Counted from the stretch's first letter, positions 11,870 to 23,682 are shown. The stretch: DNA of 64,000 nt from Fagopyrum homotropicum (GCA_033239125.1 BSWB01000005.1:142534494-142598493), one strand, 5' to 3'. Notes: generated by a model from the sequence alone, not told the origin. A program made the numbers and translations.

Positions 11870-12050
11870 CTAGAGATGGCAATGGATCGGGTGGTGGGCG
11901 AATGACTAAGTCTGCCATCCGATCCTCGAGAAAATCTCATCAACCCCACCCGACCCGCCACCCGCCAAACCCACCACCCGCATCCGATCCACCCGGATCC
12001 AACGGATGAAGTGGGTGGATCCACACGGATCTAATGAAATTGATAGTTGT
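11870..12050 (+). mobile_element. GC-rich hAT-like element end, truncated
   Basis: TAGAGATGGCAATGGATCGG followed by CCCGACCCGCCACCCGCC-type runs is typical of the terminal part of plant hAT-type non-autonomous elements. It interrupts the Copia fragment directly. No matching inverted end (TTGCCATCTCTA) is found downstream, so this is one end only. Confidence 0.45.
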
Positions 12051-12486
12051 AAGCTCATTACTGATCATAAATATACGTTAATTATGATACTTGAACTTAT
12101 ATTTGTACACTAATTTTCTTGTAAAATGAATAATAAATATACGCTTTACAAAAATTTTCTTGTATAATTGATTATGCATGATTTACATGAAGAGTACAAG
12201 CATGTAACATGCCAGTTTTTTCAATTCTTGTAAAAAAATTTTGTACACGATTAATTGCGAATTGATTACGCTGATCAAAATTGGTAACTCCTTCAAAATA
12301 CACCTTCTTGAATTAGGGATGGTGGGTCAATTAAAAGGCAATAATCAATTAACAATTTTTTAGATTCTTGTATAAGGGTAAATTAGTCTTAAAATTTAAA
12401 TGAGGTCATATTCAAACAAAATTATTGAGCAGCATTAAACAAAATTAGTGACCTAAGGCTACATAGCAAATTCACTTTATTTAATA
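12051..12486. other. Spacer, no gene recognised
   Basis: AT-rich; contains several related CTTGTA(T/A)AA phrases (12118-12372) in a loose repeat, but no frame or element end I can support. Confidence 0.35.
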
Positions 12487-14400
12487 TTGGGAGCGACAAA
12501 TCTCCGAGGAGTGATGGAATGCATGTCGGCTTCTTTCAAAAATATTGGAATATCGTTGGACCAAATGTTATCCGTGGGGTAAAAATTTTCATAGTATAGA
12601 AAAAATCCTAATACAATCAGCCATGCCCTCATCACACTAATCTCAAAGACCGACAATCCAACTTCAACAAACCATTATAGACCAGTTGGAAAGCTAGACA
12701 TCAAGTAAGTGGCTTGATGATGATAACTACGTCACAAAGACCCGATTTCACCTATGTTATTTAAATTAGGTGCGGAAGTTTTTACACAAAACATCCAAAA
12801 AGAAAGTAAACAGAATAAGAAAATAATTGGGTTCTCAATAACTAGAGGGGGATCGACTATCCCATTTGCCTTTGTAGATGATATAATAATGTTTTTCAAA
12901 TCCTCAATAATGGTAAGTACTAAGGCACTAGATCTCTTGAATGGATATTGCCACATCTCAAGAGAAAAAAGTTAACTTCCACAAATCGGCCTTTCAAACT
13001 ACAATAAATGTTGGGTCTAGTGTGAAAAGGCATATCCGAATAAATATTGGTGCAACTGATACAAATTGCTTTGACAAATAACTTCAATATTCAATTATCA
13101 ACGGTAGAGTAAATAGGAGTGTATTTGAAGATGTGATAACAAAATCTAGCCAACAATTAACTAATGGAAGGCTTTTACACTTTCCCAAGAAGGTAAAACA
13201 ACCTTAACCAAGACAAACCTTATTGGTAAACCAAACTTCATCATGCTCCCAACATGTATCCATACAGAACTAGATAAAATATACCGAACTTTCTTTCAGA
13301 ACAAAGTGCCTAAATACCATTTCCTTATCAGTTGGGATAAAATTTATAAGCCTACGTACAGAGGTGGAGTAGGTATAAGGAAAGCATAGGACATGAGTAA
13401 CGTTCTACTAATGAAACTATCGTGAAAAATTATGGTTGAACCCGATAATATATGGGTTAATTCGTAAACAAAAAAATCTTAAAAGTTCCTTAATTATGGA
13501 ACTACAAAACTGCAAAAAATACCTCTTGGCAATGGAAGAAACTTATGAAGATTAGACCTGAATTTGAGTTAGGTTTTGGATGGAACGTTGATGATGACAA
13601 TACAATTTTGTTCGAGATACATCATTGGGTATCGGATCAACCACTCATAAAATTACTTAAGAATAACATTGCTATTGATGAGGATGAAACACTTAGCAAT
13701 TACATAATTGGAAATAAATGGGATACCCAAAAACTGAATTGCAAGCTATGAACTCCAGCTGGTAAGCAACACAACCGGAATTTTTCCAACACGACGACTC
13801 TTCTAAGGTATACAATAAATAATAAAGCACTAGCACAAATGGCTATTACGTGGTAAAATATTTGGTTCTTTAGAAACCAAAGCATCTTTAGTAACAAGAA
13901 ACCACAAAGCATTAATATAGCGGTACAAACTCAAATAAATGATTGATCGACAAGAAGTGAACAAGAGGAAGAACAAAAGAAAATCAAACACACCTTAGAA
14001 CAGTAGGAAAACTCCGAAGATCTAGTGGACTAAACCCAAAAATGAATTTATCAAACTAAATTTTGATGGTTCAAAACTTGGATCAGGAGAATCAACCTTC
14101 GGATTTATCCTTAGAGACCAACATGCATTGACAATTACCCTTGTCTATGGACAATATGAAAACATATCAGTCCTCTGTGATGAAACATGTGTACTACAAC
14201 AAGGTCTAATCAAAGCATGTGATTTGAAAATTTACAAATTTGAAATTGAAAAGGATAACCTTACAACTATCAATTTCATTAAACAAATTTGGAAACCACC
14301 ATGAAAATTGACCTTATTATCTCGGATATTTCTAACATCACATCTAATGTCTTCAGGGAAGTCGATGGTGTTACCGATTAGCTCGTAAAATTGGGACACA

Positions 14401-14408
14401 ACTACCCG
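14401..14408. repeat. Left 8-bp target duplication of the hAT MITE
   Basis: ACTACCCG immediately before TAGGGCTGTGCA. It is exactly repeated at 14949-14956 immediately after the element. Confidence 0.92.
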
Positions 14409-14948
14409 TAGGGCTGTGCAAAATCGGACCGGACTAGAAAACCGGACCGGACCGGAATTTACGGTCCGGTCCAAGTTTTATTGAAAATCAGGGTTACGGT
14501 CCGGTCCGGTTTTTGGACCGTATAAAAGCGTAACCCGGGTTGGACCGTAAACTACGAATTTCCGGTCCAGTTCGGTCTGATTCGGTCCATTCCGGTCCGG
14601 TTTTGGACCGGAAACCTCCCCAAAATTCACAGTTAATGTATAAACCGGTCCGATCCGGTCCGGTTTTTGGACCGTATAAAAGCGTAACCCGGGTTGGACC
14701 GTAAACTACGAATTTCCGGTCCAGTTCGGTCTGATTCGGTCCATTCCGGTCCGGTTTTGGACCGGAAACCTCCCCAAAATTCACAGTTAATGTATAAACC
14801 GGTCCGATCCAGTCCGGTCCGCAATATTCAAAATTGCACAATTTATGTACAAACCGGTCCAACCCGATCCGGTATATGGTCAAAGGTTTTCTCAATTTAT
14901 GGTCCACCGGTCCGGTCCGGTCCGGTTTGGACCATATGCACAACCCTA
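14409..14948. mobile_element. hAT-type MITE with CCGGTCC-rich interior and internal duplication
   Basis: This 540-base non-autonomous element has inverted ends TAGGGCTGTGCA and, read from the right, TAGGGTTGTGCA (11 of 12 match). Perfect 8-base duplications ACTACCCG flank it, the signature of hAT transposases. Its interior is dense in GGTCCGGTCC and its complement. A 154-base unit is duplicated in tandem (about 14498-14651 and 14652-14805): both copies contain GTATAAAAGCGTAACCCGGG and CTCCCCAAAATTCACAG. The long GPDRTGP-type open frames are by-products of the repeat. It inserted into the RNase H region of the LINE after that LINE had landed. Confidence 0.93.
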
Positions 14949-14956
14949 ACTACCCG
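14949..14956. repeat. Right 8-bp target duplication of the hAT MITE
   Basis: ACTACCCG, identical to 14401-14408. Deleting the element and one copy rejoins the LINE reading (LGHNYP then KFS). Confidence 0.92.
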
Positions 14957-15081
14957 AAGTTTTCGTTATCAACCACACTCCTCGGGTGAAAGATCTCATC
15001 CGAAAGAATGTCTTATCCCGGAGAGTCTGAAATACATGATTCAGTCTAATTTATTACCGTACAATATTAAAAAAAAAAAAA

Positions 15082-16620
15082 CTAAACGAAGATGCGGTTA
15101 ATCATATATAATGAAGATTAGCATATGATTTGTGAGATGCCTTGTTAATAACACGACAGTATATGATTCATAGGAAGTACCTTTTCCACAAAGAATCCAG
15201 AAAATATAATGACAAATGAATTGTTTCGAGTTCGAGGAGAAAAGGACATTCCACTTCTGTCGAATTTTAGATCTACTTGTTTACCATCTTATCATTTTTC
15301 TTTTGTTTAATTCATTATATTAATGCAACTGAAATGCTTCTGCTAAATAGTTGCAGTGTTTCTTGTCTTGCTTAATTGTTGTTAAGTGGAGAGATCCTTT
15401 TTAGTAAAAGTTACGATTTGACTTCCTACTTCATAATATTAGATCTCCCAAAATATTAGCTTAACAAATTAAAATTTATATCTATTACAAAGTTTGCATG
15501 GAAGGTGTCTCCACCACATCGACTGATCGAGATCGTGTTAAAAACCTAAAAGTGTCAAATGCAACAAGACGAATACGTATCGACTGTCTTTACAAATTTT
15601 TACGTTTGATCAGTTTGACATAAACAACTTGATGATCGTATGAAATTGTAAAATTCGCGTTGTCAAGCTAATTAGTGGAAAGACTCTTATCAAATCAACA
15701 CATGTATGTTTTTTCGGCTACCCATCAAAATTAAAAAGTTCGTTGAAAAGAAAACCCCGAACAAGATTGTGTATATACTTGAAATCCAAGGGTTCTATAA
15801 AGCGAACCGTGAATATATTCAAAATTCATAGACAAATGAAAAAAGACAAACTTCGTTATAATAGAATTATAAATTATAAAATTGTAAGGCGATAATTAAG
15901 GATCGAGCGGTATTCCAAAGTATTTTACAAACTATTGAGATTAATTGTATTTATATTTTTGTTACAAAAATCACATATTTATTTTATATACTTGAAGTAT
16001 TTATAACATGTTAAAGCAAGACTTGTTTCATATATATTATAGTTAATTTAATGCAATATAATTCATTTTAATAAGTAAATTATGGTCCAACCACGTCTCA
16101 TGCACATCGACAGAAGCAGAGATAAGTTGACATAGGCTTAATTTAAAATTAAAATTGTAGTTTTTTGTGCTTCACCTAATTCTAACATTTTGTTGCTTGA
16201 ATTCCTTCAAGGGAGAATCTAATTTTGACAAACAAATAACAAATTCATGATAAGCTCCCTTAGGTCAAACAACTATTTCTAAATAAATTAATTTTACGAG
16301 AATCATGCATGTCTCAGTTTGTGACAAAGAGAACTAGATCGAATTGTGTTGACTTGTTCATCTACAAAATTGTTTTTACTTAATTAGTTTGTTTTTATAA
16401 TGAAACGCAATTTTATGCATGCGATAGTGACTGACTATGGATTTAAAGATTGAAGATAATCGGTACACGGGTTGTCGGTCATTAAAAAAGCATAATAAAT
16501 GAAATAAATTTAAAAATTACAAAAGTACATCGTAGAAATACGGAAACACATATGTATCAAGGAAAAGAAAAATGTGTGAGTCACCAGAAATCACATAGAA
16601 AAACCTCCGTCGATAAAGAA
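15082..16620. other. Intergenic, no gene recognised
   Basis: AT-rich sequence without a supported gene or element. Confidence 0.45.
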
Positions 16621-16629
16621 AGTGTTAAG

Positions 16630-17332
16630 TAATCATAAATATTGTTTTCTCTATTGACTTGCTATTATTTATAACATAAACGTAAAGTACATATAACTTT
16701 AACGTAATTTCAATTCGATCTCTAATGCTCCCCGTTCAACAACTCCAAGCTTTAGTAGAAACATGAAGTTTTTTGTTTTTCTAATGCTCTTTGCTTGCAT
16801 TGCCTTAACTTTAAGCGAAAATTGTTGTTAGCGAAATATGTAAAGAGAACTTGATGAATCAATCTCCTTTCTTTGCTCTTTTTTTTGTTGGCGAAAATAG
16901 CAAGCCGGTAGGTTCGGCCCTAGGGCGCAGGTTGACGTCATAGGGCGTTTGATATGAAGAGATGAAATGAGGAGTTGATGTAACTTATTCCCTTCACCAA
17001 TACTCAGTTGGTCTAGTGGAATGTGGTGCTAGACTCCTTAAGTGGTTAGCCATATAAAATTGACATTTTAGGGTGCTAATAGATTTAGTGTGGCGATAAC
17101 AACACACAAGTAGAGTCGGCTCTAGGGCGCCTGTAGGTTGGCATGATAGCCGCCGCCGGCACAACTAGAGTTTGTGTTTTAGGGTTGTTTAGACAAAAAC
17201 GTGTATAAAGATCGTAGGCTCTGATACCATATAAAATTTAGTAATCGTAAAACTTAGTTTATATAATATAAACATATGGATAAAACAGTAAAATACATAT
17301 AACTTTAACCTAAACTCTAATTTTATCTCTAA
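16630..17332 (-). mobile_element. TRIM-like short LTR element remnant
   Basis: GCTCTGATACCA at 17219-17230 is the reverse complement of the tRNA-Met primer-binding site, so the element points to the minus strand. It is bordered by a ~100-base AT-rich sequence (17232-17332) with AAATACATATAACTTTAAC. A related sequence at about 16630-16735 carries AAGTACATATAACTTTAACG and a similar TCTAATG/TCTCTAAC end. These are probably two diverged short LTRs around a ~480-base non-coding core containing reiterated CCCTAGGGCGC phrases (16918-17155). No proteins are encoded, as in terminal-repeat retrotransposons in miniature. Confidence 0.55.
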
Positions 17333-17335
17333 CAA

Positions 17336-17740
17336 AAAGTGACAAGGAGAAAAGCCAAAAACTAAGTGTTGACGTCTTAAATTTGGACTCGAAGCAAAGA
17401 CGTTGAGAGTCTAACAAAGGAGTTCACGGAAATAGGTGACGGTGTGAAATATGTCAATCGGTTCGAATTAAGTTTGAAACATCAGTTTGTAACGTTATTG
17501 AAGTTGTATAGCAAGTACAAGGTATGTATTTGTATTTGTTTCATGAGGTTACTGATTTTGAAATTGGGGTTTGCGACCAATATATTTATAACTTGAAGAA
17601 ATATTTATTAAAAAAACAATTTTTACCATTATATATAAATTCTATCTAATTCCCATATTAATCTTCTTCTTTTTTTAATAAAAAAATTTTTTAAAAAAAG
17701 ACGTAGAGATCAGACTAGTGAGAAATATATTGATAGAATT
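17336..17740. other. Spacer, no gene recognised
   Basis: AT-rich DNA. I see no gene or element ends here. Confidence 0.4.
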
Positions 17741-17743
17741 TTA

Positions 17744-18034
17744 GGGCTTATTTGGTTCCAATTTCGAAAACGGAAACAGAATGAAAATGAATTTAGTAAA
17801 TATGTAAATTCTTATTCATGAAAATTTATAAAATCATTCATTGTGGTTTAATGCAAAATGCATCTGGTTTCTCACATTTTATTTCCCTATAGGATATCAA
17901 AAGTAATCAAACTATACTCCAATTAGTTTAAACCATAAGGAATGATTTCAAAAATTTTGATGAACAAAGATATACATATAGACTAGATTCGTTTTCATTC
18001 CATTTCCGATTCCGGAGGTAAATCAAAGGGGCCC
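17744..18034. mobile_element. Tourist-like (PIF/Harbinger) MITE
   Basis: 291 bases bounded by GGGCTTATTTGGTTCCA and, from the right, GGGCCCCTTTGATTTAC, with related subterminal parts (AAACGGAAACAGAATG versus ATCGGAAATGGAATG). TTA lies directly outside both ends (17741-17743 and 18035-18037), the 3-base target duplication used by PIF/Harbinger elements. No coding capacity. Confidence 0.75.
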
Positions 18035-18434
18035 TTAATCGGTATCGATAGGGATAGATCGGAGAGGTTAATCTATCTGATCCCCAATCCTCATAGATGA
18101 TGATGGATAAGAATCACATCTAGTATTAAATGGGCTTGGCATGGGCCGAGGAAGCCCAATATGGACAATATGAATGGGCTAGCAAGAAGCCCAACACTAA
18201 ATTCCTGGATAATAGACTAATAGCTACCATGCATAGAATTATTATACATATATGCTAAATTTTATTTCTTAATTATTTTATTAATTAACAAAATGTAAGT
18301 TATGTAACCAATATTTTTTGTGATTTAGTAATAATATAATATAATGAAAGAAATAATGTTCATTACGAGCCTTCTCACCAATTTCATGTCAATAAATAAT
18401 AAAAAAATAAAAATAATAATAATGGTAACAATAA

Positions 18435-18438
<4 letters not shown>

Positions 18439-18483
<45 letters not shown>
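18439..18483. repeat. (AT)n microsatellite
   Basis: 45 bases of pure AT directly before the inverted-repeat element that begins at about 18484. Confidence 0.97.
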
Positions 18484-18485
<2 letters not shown>

Positions 18486-19063
18486 TACTGACTCCCATGT
18501 AAACAACCCTTATAGTGTTCAATGAGAACGAATTATATTCGTTGGATCATTATAATGGATGGCTGAGATTAAGCAATAGTTTAATAAATAAAAAATTATA
18601 AAAAAAAATTTTAATCCTAATTTTGGAAGTGATAGCGCGTGTCAAACAATCTCTCCATAATTATCCTCAATTTTAAAATTTCCTTTAAATAAAACAATCA
18701 AATCTTTTTACGGTTATTTTTGTATCCCGCTTCTTCCTCCAAAGCAGAATCCCCTGTTTTGAACTGAAGGAGACCATTGGTGCCGCTATCTTCTTCCATT
18801 ATTCGCCGCCGTCTGTGGAGCAGGAGTTTTTTTCCCCATCCATTCTACACTAGGTATTGTGTTCGCCTTTCCCCGCCGTCGCTCGAGATAATGTCCATTG
18901 TTGATGAACAATTTGTTTCGTTTCTACAAATTAGGGTTTTTTTGCGGTTAAAAGTAACGAAATCCCTAATTTTGTTGTAGTTATCTTCATCCTCCACTTC
19001 TTCTTCCGGTCTTCAACGCCATTGGAGTCGCCGGTGTTGTGTTCGTACTCGATTCCGCATTCG

Positions 19064-19179
19064 GTTCGGGGAGCGTCGGTATTCGGAGTTCTGCATCTTA
19101 ATATCCTGTTCATTGTCCGTATTCGGTTCTAGAAGCGCCGGTATTCGGCGTTTTGCATCTTAATATCCTGTTCATTGTC
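19064..19179. repeat. ~60-bp tandem duplication
   Basis: Two diverged units beginning GCATTCGGTTCGGGGAGCG and GTATTCGGTTCTAGAAGCG. Both end GCATCTTAATATCCTGTTCA. They lie in the gene-like part of the 2.5-kb element. Confidence 0.8.
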
Positions 19180-19262
19180 GATTGCTACATAGATTAGGGC
19201 ATTCTTTGACTAGCCGCAACCCATCCGTCACACGAGGTACTGTAATCGTTGTATTCCGCCTG

Positions 19263-19760
19263 CCTGCCCATATATGAGTGGTGTTAATGAGTAATGATTT
19301 TTATATTAGTTAGTCCATTGTCGTTGAATGTTGCCAACCGAATGTCTATTGATTTTTGTTGATGAGCTTGAAGTATTATTGTCGAATTTGGGTTGATAAG
19401 CCATTGTTGTTGAATGTTGTTCATGCCTTGTCGAATGCGAGTTATGCTTGAGCCATTATTCACTTGCCTGTTCATATCTGATTGGTGTTAATTAATGGCT
19501 ATAGGTTTTTTTATTCGGTAGTCCATTGTTGATGAATGTTGCCAACTGAATGACTATTGATTTATGTTGATGAATTTGGGTTGATAGTCCAATTTTGTTG
19601 AATGTTCTCCCATGCCTTGTCGAATACGAGTTATGTTTCAGCCATTATACACTTGCCTGCTCATATATGATTGGTGTTGATGGTCATTATTTTTTATATT
19701 TGATACGAAACTTGATAAAATTGCTAAAAGATGAATTATATTCGTCATTGTTTGATTGTT
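19263..19760. repeat. ~200-bp tandem repeats, about 2.5 units
   Basis: Units start at 19263, 19467 and 19656 with CCTGCCCATATATGAGTGG, CCTGTTCATATCTGATTGG and CCTGCTCATATATGATTGG. Each full unit (204 and 189 bases) contains ATGTTGCCAAC, GTTGATGA, GGGTTGATA and TGCCTTGTCGAAT and ends in CCATTAT(T/A)CACTTG. The third is partial. A later TGCCTTGTCGAATG at 19764-19780 suggests further decayed copies. Confidence 0.85.
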
Positions 19761-21012
19761 CTTCATGCCTTGTCGAATGAGACATTGACTATGCTTATGA
19801 AATATTCGTGAATAAGATGAATTATATTCGCTATTGTTTGATTGTTGTGTTCAGAAAACAAGACGGTGTCAGACAAGAAACAACGGATTAGAAGTGGGAA
19901 AAGGAAGGCCGTTTCAATTCAAGAATCTTTTCACGAGTCAGATATTTATATACTTTGCTCCATTGGTCTGAGAACACAATGATGCCAAAAATACCGTGTA
20001 TGGTTGCTAGAGGAGCGTTGGAGATTAACAACACTAAGGATGATGAATAGACCATCCAAGTAGTTATCTTGATATGTTGCTTAGAACAACTGTTTTGCTA
20101 CACTTTGTCAAAACTATATTCTACCGTTTATTTCTCTATTTGGATATTTTGAACACTTATGTAGGGATTATTGTGTTTGACACTACTGTCTTTATTAATG
20201 TCAAAATACTATTTTACATTGTCAAAACTCTTTTTTTATATGTTGCTTTGAACAATTCTTTTGCTACATTGAGTAAAACACAACAGCCATTGGAAGAAGA
20301 TCTTTATCTTGTATGCTAACACCGTTTACCATGCATAATATGATGGATTAGTAAGTGTACTAATCACCGAATAGGAACGATATAATTTCAGAATATACAT
20401 GATATAGTTAATGGATGTTTCATGTATTAGATGTTGTATGTTAAGGAGCACAACCTTTTCACTTTTTACCGTATATGATGCTATATTTTATAGAATATAC
20501 AAGGTATATTTACCGGATATAGAATATATTAGTGTGTTGTATGTTAATGAGCGTTGTACACTTGGGTAATTAAGTTTACGCTTATTTGATGTTTCAACGC
20601 TATAAAATGTAATCGTATTTCAAACAATATATCCCGAAATAATTTTTTATATTAACGTATATAGTTGAAGAAAATTGTACATTACTAGAACTAATATTTC
20701 TAATAATATTTTTATATTATCATTATCTTGATATTCTTAACTACCCTTATTAATTAATTGGAAGATTCTGTAAATTGTAATTGCCTAAAGTAGTGGAAGA
20801 AGATTTCATTTATAATTATTAAAAAATATCGAAATTGCCTTAAGTTGGAGAGTGTATTACACATTCCAATCAAGAGAGTGGTTTGTATTTTTTATAGAAT
20901 ATTTAGGTAAAATTTCAGTCTTTGGATTAATCAGATCAAGGGCTACTATTCGTTCTCATTGAACACTATAAGAGTTGTTTACATGGGAGTCAAACTCTTA
21001 TATATATATATT

Positions 21013-21560
21013 AGTTCAAGTGAGGAGAGAGCTTGTAGATAGGAATTAGGAGAGCTGTAAGCCATTGGATGAATTTAAATCAAGGACTTTCACACGCTCA
21101 TCATTAATGGCATTTTTGTAAATTAACTTAAAATATGAAAAAATACCCTTACGTTCAAAATAGTCATCGGTGTTCACACTTTTATATGTCATTGTTCATA
21201 TTTTTATACATTGGTGTTCATAGTATTTTTATTCATCAAAGTGTCATGTCCATTTATTCTTTTGTATTCATTTTATAATGAATAGATGTTCATTTATAGT
21301 ATATAACTACAAAAAAAAAAACTCATCATAAAATGTTAAAAGATGATCATAATATGTTATGTATGTGTTAAAGTTATGGATAAGTCATCAGTGTTCATAC
21401 TTTTATACGTCATTGTACATGTTTTTATTCGTCAGTGTTCATACTTTTTATTTCATTATTCTTGTAAATAATATAAACTATTTTTCTATAAGGCATTTTA
21501 CCGAACAGTTTGCGTGCACACTAAAAGGAGCATATAGATTATTCAATTGGAGCAATTAGA
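21013..21560 (+). mobile_element. End of a GTTCAAGTGAGGAG-type MITE with TGTTCAT motifs
   Basis: GTTCAAGTGAGGAG followed by GTAGATAGGAATTAGGAG (21016-21055) matches the inverted right end of the element at 55638-56330. It starts right after a TA tract. TGTTCAT recurs in the following 400 bases. Its partner end may be at 29999-30045 with much nested material in between, or may be lost. Confidence 0.6.
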
Positions 21561-21680
21561 CAAACTCAACATATGTGTTACATGTATTTTCTCAATCAAA
21601 CTTATCAAACACAAAATGATTCAAACAAATTTGATTTCGAACACAAACATCAATCATAATGAAATATAAACGGCTGAATT

Positions 21681-22770
21681 GGCATTTAGGGCCTTTTACA
21701 CTATAGAGTTAAAATTTAGGGTCCTACCAATTACAAATTGAGAAATAGGACTCCTACTTTACTAGACTAATTCATAAATAGGACAAAAAGTTGACAAAAG
21801 TGAGTGATGGCTGATGTGAGTGTTGATTGTGACACTTTTGATTGACATTTGGAGGGAATTTGGGGGCCAAAAAAACGCAGCCCTTTGCCCATAAAAAATC
21901 AGCTTACCCAAAAATCAGCTTACCCAAAAATCTGCTTACCCAACTGATGTCACAATCATACCCAAAAATAAATTTGTCAAAGTACATAAACATAATCGAA
22001 AACAATACATCCAATAAATCAAATATCAATATAAAATAATATCCATAAATTGGATAATATTTTATATTTATACCCAATTTAAACATCACTTAATACAAAA
22101 TCCATACCCAATTTAAATTTGTTATACCCAAAAATTTCAAAACTTGATATTGTATACAAACATCAATATCAAATGACATTTGGTCATTACCCAAAAATTC
22201 GCTTGACATTTGATCATTATAACACATTTTGGGTAACCATAAAACATATCCACGATATCACTTTAAATATAACACATTTTGGGTAACTATAAAACATATC
22301 CAACATTTTAACACATTTTGGGTAAGTGTTTTTTAAGATATTGATATATTTGGGTAAGTGGTTTGTTCGTATGGTTGTCAATATAGTAGATCGAACATGG
22401 TAAGTGCATATCCTAATTTTGAGATCGGAATTTTGGGTAATCAAACATAAATCGTCATACAACACAAAAAAAAAAAATAACCCACGTAACATACCCAAAA
22501 AATAACAACCCAATTTCGTCATACAATATATAAAAAATAAATAACACACCTAACATATGAAAGATTAAGTGGGAGTCTCCCTCACTTTATTTAAAAAACC
22601 AAAAAGTATGAATAGTAAACATCCCATCAATATTAAAATGTTGTGTAGTACCATCATTTCAATTATGTCCTATTTCCCTAGGTGTAGGTCTAATTTTTAT
22701 TGTTTTCTCTAGAGACCCATTTTACAAAAGCAATATATAAAGGGTCCCATTTCCCTAATTTATTCAATAT
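21681..22770. mobile_element. TACCCAAAA-rich dispersed repeat, copy 1
   Basis: About 1.1 kb in which TACCCAAAA (left half) or its complement TTTTGGGTA (right half, from about 22215) recurs more than a dozen times. It shares long stretches with 62381-63490, for example AATGACATTTGGTCATTA and TTTGGGTAACCATAAAACA. Outer ends (TTTAGGGCCTTTTA at the left, TTAGGGAAATGGGACCC from the right) are weakly inverted. No coding capacity beyond repeat-derived frames. Transposon class uncertain. Confidence 0.7.
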
Positions 22771-22861
22771 AAACCTTAAGAATGAAAATCTAAACAGTGA
22801 GAGTAGAAATTTGAAGAAACATAACCTTAATCGTCTTGTATTCTCTTTTATTTCACAATTT

Positions 22862-23175
22862 TTTATGTAATCGATCTCTGAATATTATAAACACAATTTA
22901 AAAGAAAAGTATAATTTTCAAAAAAAAATGAATAGCATATTATAAACACCATAACTGTAAAAAAAATGAATACATACTTGTAAAACAAATGAACATCATA
23001 TTTTATTAACATGATTTGAAAGAATAGCATAATTTTCAAAAAAAAAATTCGAAAAAATGTTTTAAAAAAATATAAAAATGAACAATTAATGTTAAAAAAA
23101 ATGAACAATTAGTGTTGGAGAAAATGAACATTTATTGATAAAATATGAACAATGACTCTTTTAAAAATGAACACA
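22862..23175 (-). mobile_element. ATGAACA-rich element, part 1 (split by the Helitron)
   Basis: ATGAACA recurs along this stretch. Read on the minus strand it aligns with the TGTTCAT element at 55638-56330, including CCAACACTAATTGTTCAT. The rest of the copy continues at 29913-30045 beyond the Helitron. Confidence 0.75.
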
Positions 23176-23407
23176 TCAATACTAATATACTAAAGTAGAG
23201 TTCTGACCTGCTGACGTGGCCGTTCTCAGAAATCAAAAATTTAAAATCCAGCTCCCTCTTTAAAGCTATAAAAAAAATTTTTCTTTGAATTATTATTTCA
23301 TTAAATTAAATATAAAAACATCAATAAATCTGTAAATCCTAACTAAAAACTAAATATACAACTTTTTTTTTTTCCTGTACACACAAAATCTCGATTCTCA
23401 CAAATCA

Positions 23408-23510
23408 AAGTCTTCAAGATAAGATTTGTATGCTGATATGAATTACTAATTTATTAAATTAAATATAAAAACAACTATAAATCCTAACTAAAAACTAAAT
23501 ATACAATTTT
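23408..23510. repeat. Helitron-internal ~103-bp repeat, unit 1
   Basis: AGTCTTCAAGATAAGATTTG through TAACTAAAAACTAAATATAC. Nearly identical to 24408-24511 exactly 1 kb downstream. An inverted partial copy lies at 24252-24352 and a diverged copy at about 23281-23400. Confidence 0.85.
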
Positions 23511-23682
23511 TTTTTATATACACACCAAATCTCGAATTTAAAAGCTCAAAATCATAAAAATAAGATTTGTACGATGAGATTACTCAATCATCTATCTATA
23601 TATATATACCCTATTAAACTGCACGTATCTTCGTTTCTTCCTTCTACATGTATCTTCGTTTCTTCCTTCTTCCTAATAAACT

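Larger units (their letters stand above)
12487..15081 (+). pseudogene. LINE (L1-type) polyprotein pseudogene with poly(A) tail
   Basis: The element starts inside the reverse transcriptase: KSPRSDGMHVGFFQKYWNIV matches the KSPGPDG block, then ISKTDNPTSTNHYRPV. At 12754-12975 one frame has the catalytic box as AFVDD (usual FADD) at about 12868. The connection region follows (GFGWNVDDDNTILF at 13545-13620). The RNase H domain lies at 14041-14400: KLNFDGSKLGSG, then FGFILRDQ, then FEIEKDNLTTINF. Frames are broken by several stops. A hAT MITE (14409-14948) interrupts the C-terminus. The LINE sequence resumes at 14957 and ends in a 13-base A run at 15069-15081, the 3' tail of a target-primed insertion. 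The 5' half (endonuclease) is absent. Confidence 0.85.
18484..20996. mobile_element. 2.5-kb non-autonomous inverted-repeat element with gene-like insert
   Basis: The left end (18490-18533) begins GACTCCCATGTAAACAACCC and continues TATAGTGTTCAATGAGAACG. The right end (20948-20991) is its reverse complement with one or two changes, so the inverted ends are about 44 bases. Both sides are flanked by TA tracts (18439-18483 and 20999-21012). The interior has a GC-richer, UTR-like patch (18730-19260) with CGCCGCCGTCTGTGG and AAATTAGGGTTTTTTT, then tandem repeats. No transposase is recognised. It may be a Pack-type element carrying a captured 5' gene end. Confidence 0.75.

Noticed and set aside
14494..15101. 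Open frames with repeated GPDRTGP on the minus strand and RSGPV on the plus strand
   Set aside because: They are translations of the GGTCCGG repeats in the hAT MITE.
21840..22560. TTTTGGGTA/TACCCAAAA repeats as telomere-like DNA
   Set aside because: Plant telomeres are tandem TTTAGGG. Here the motif differs, is irregularly spaced and changes orientation.
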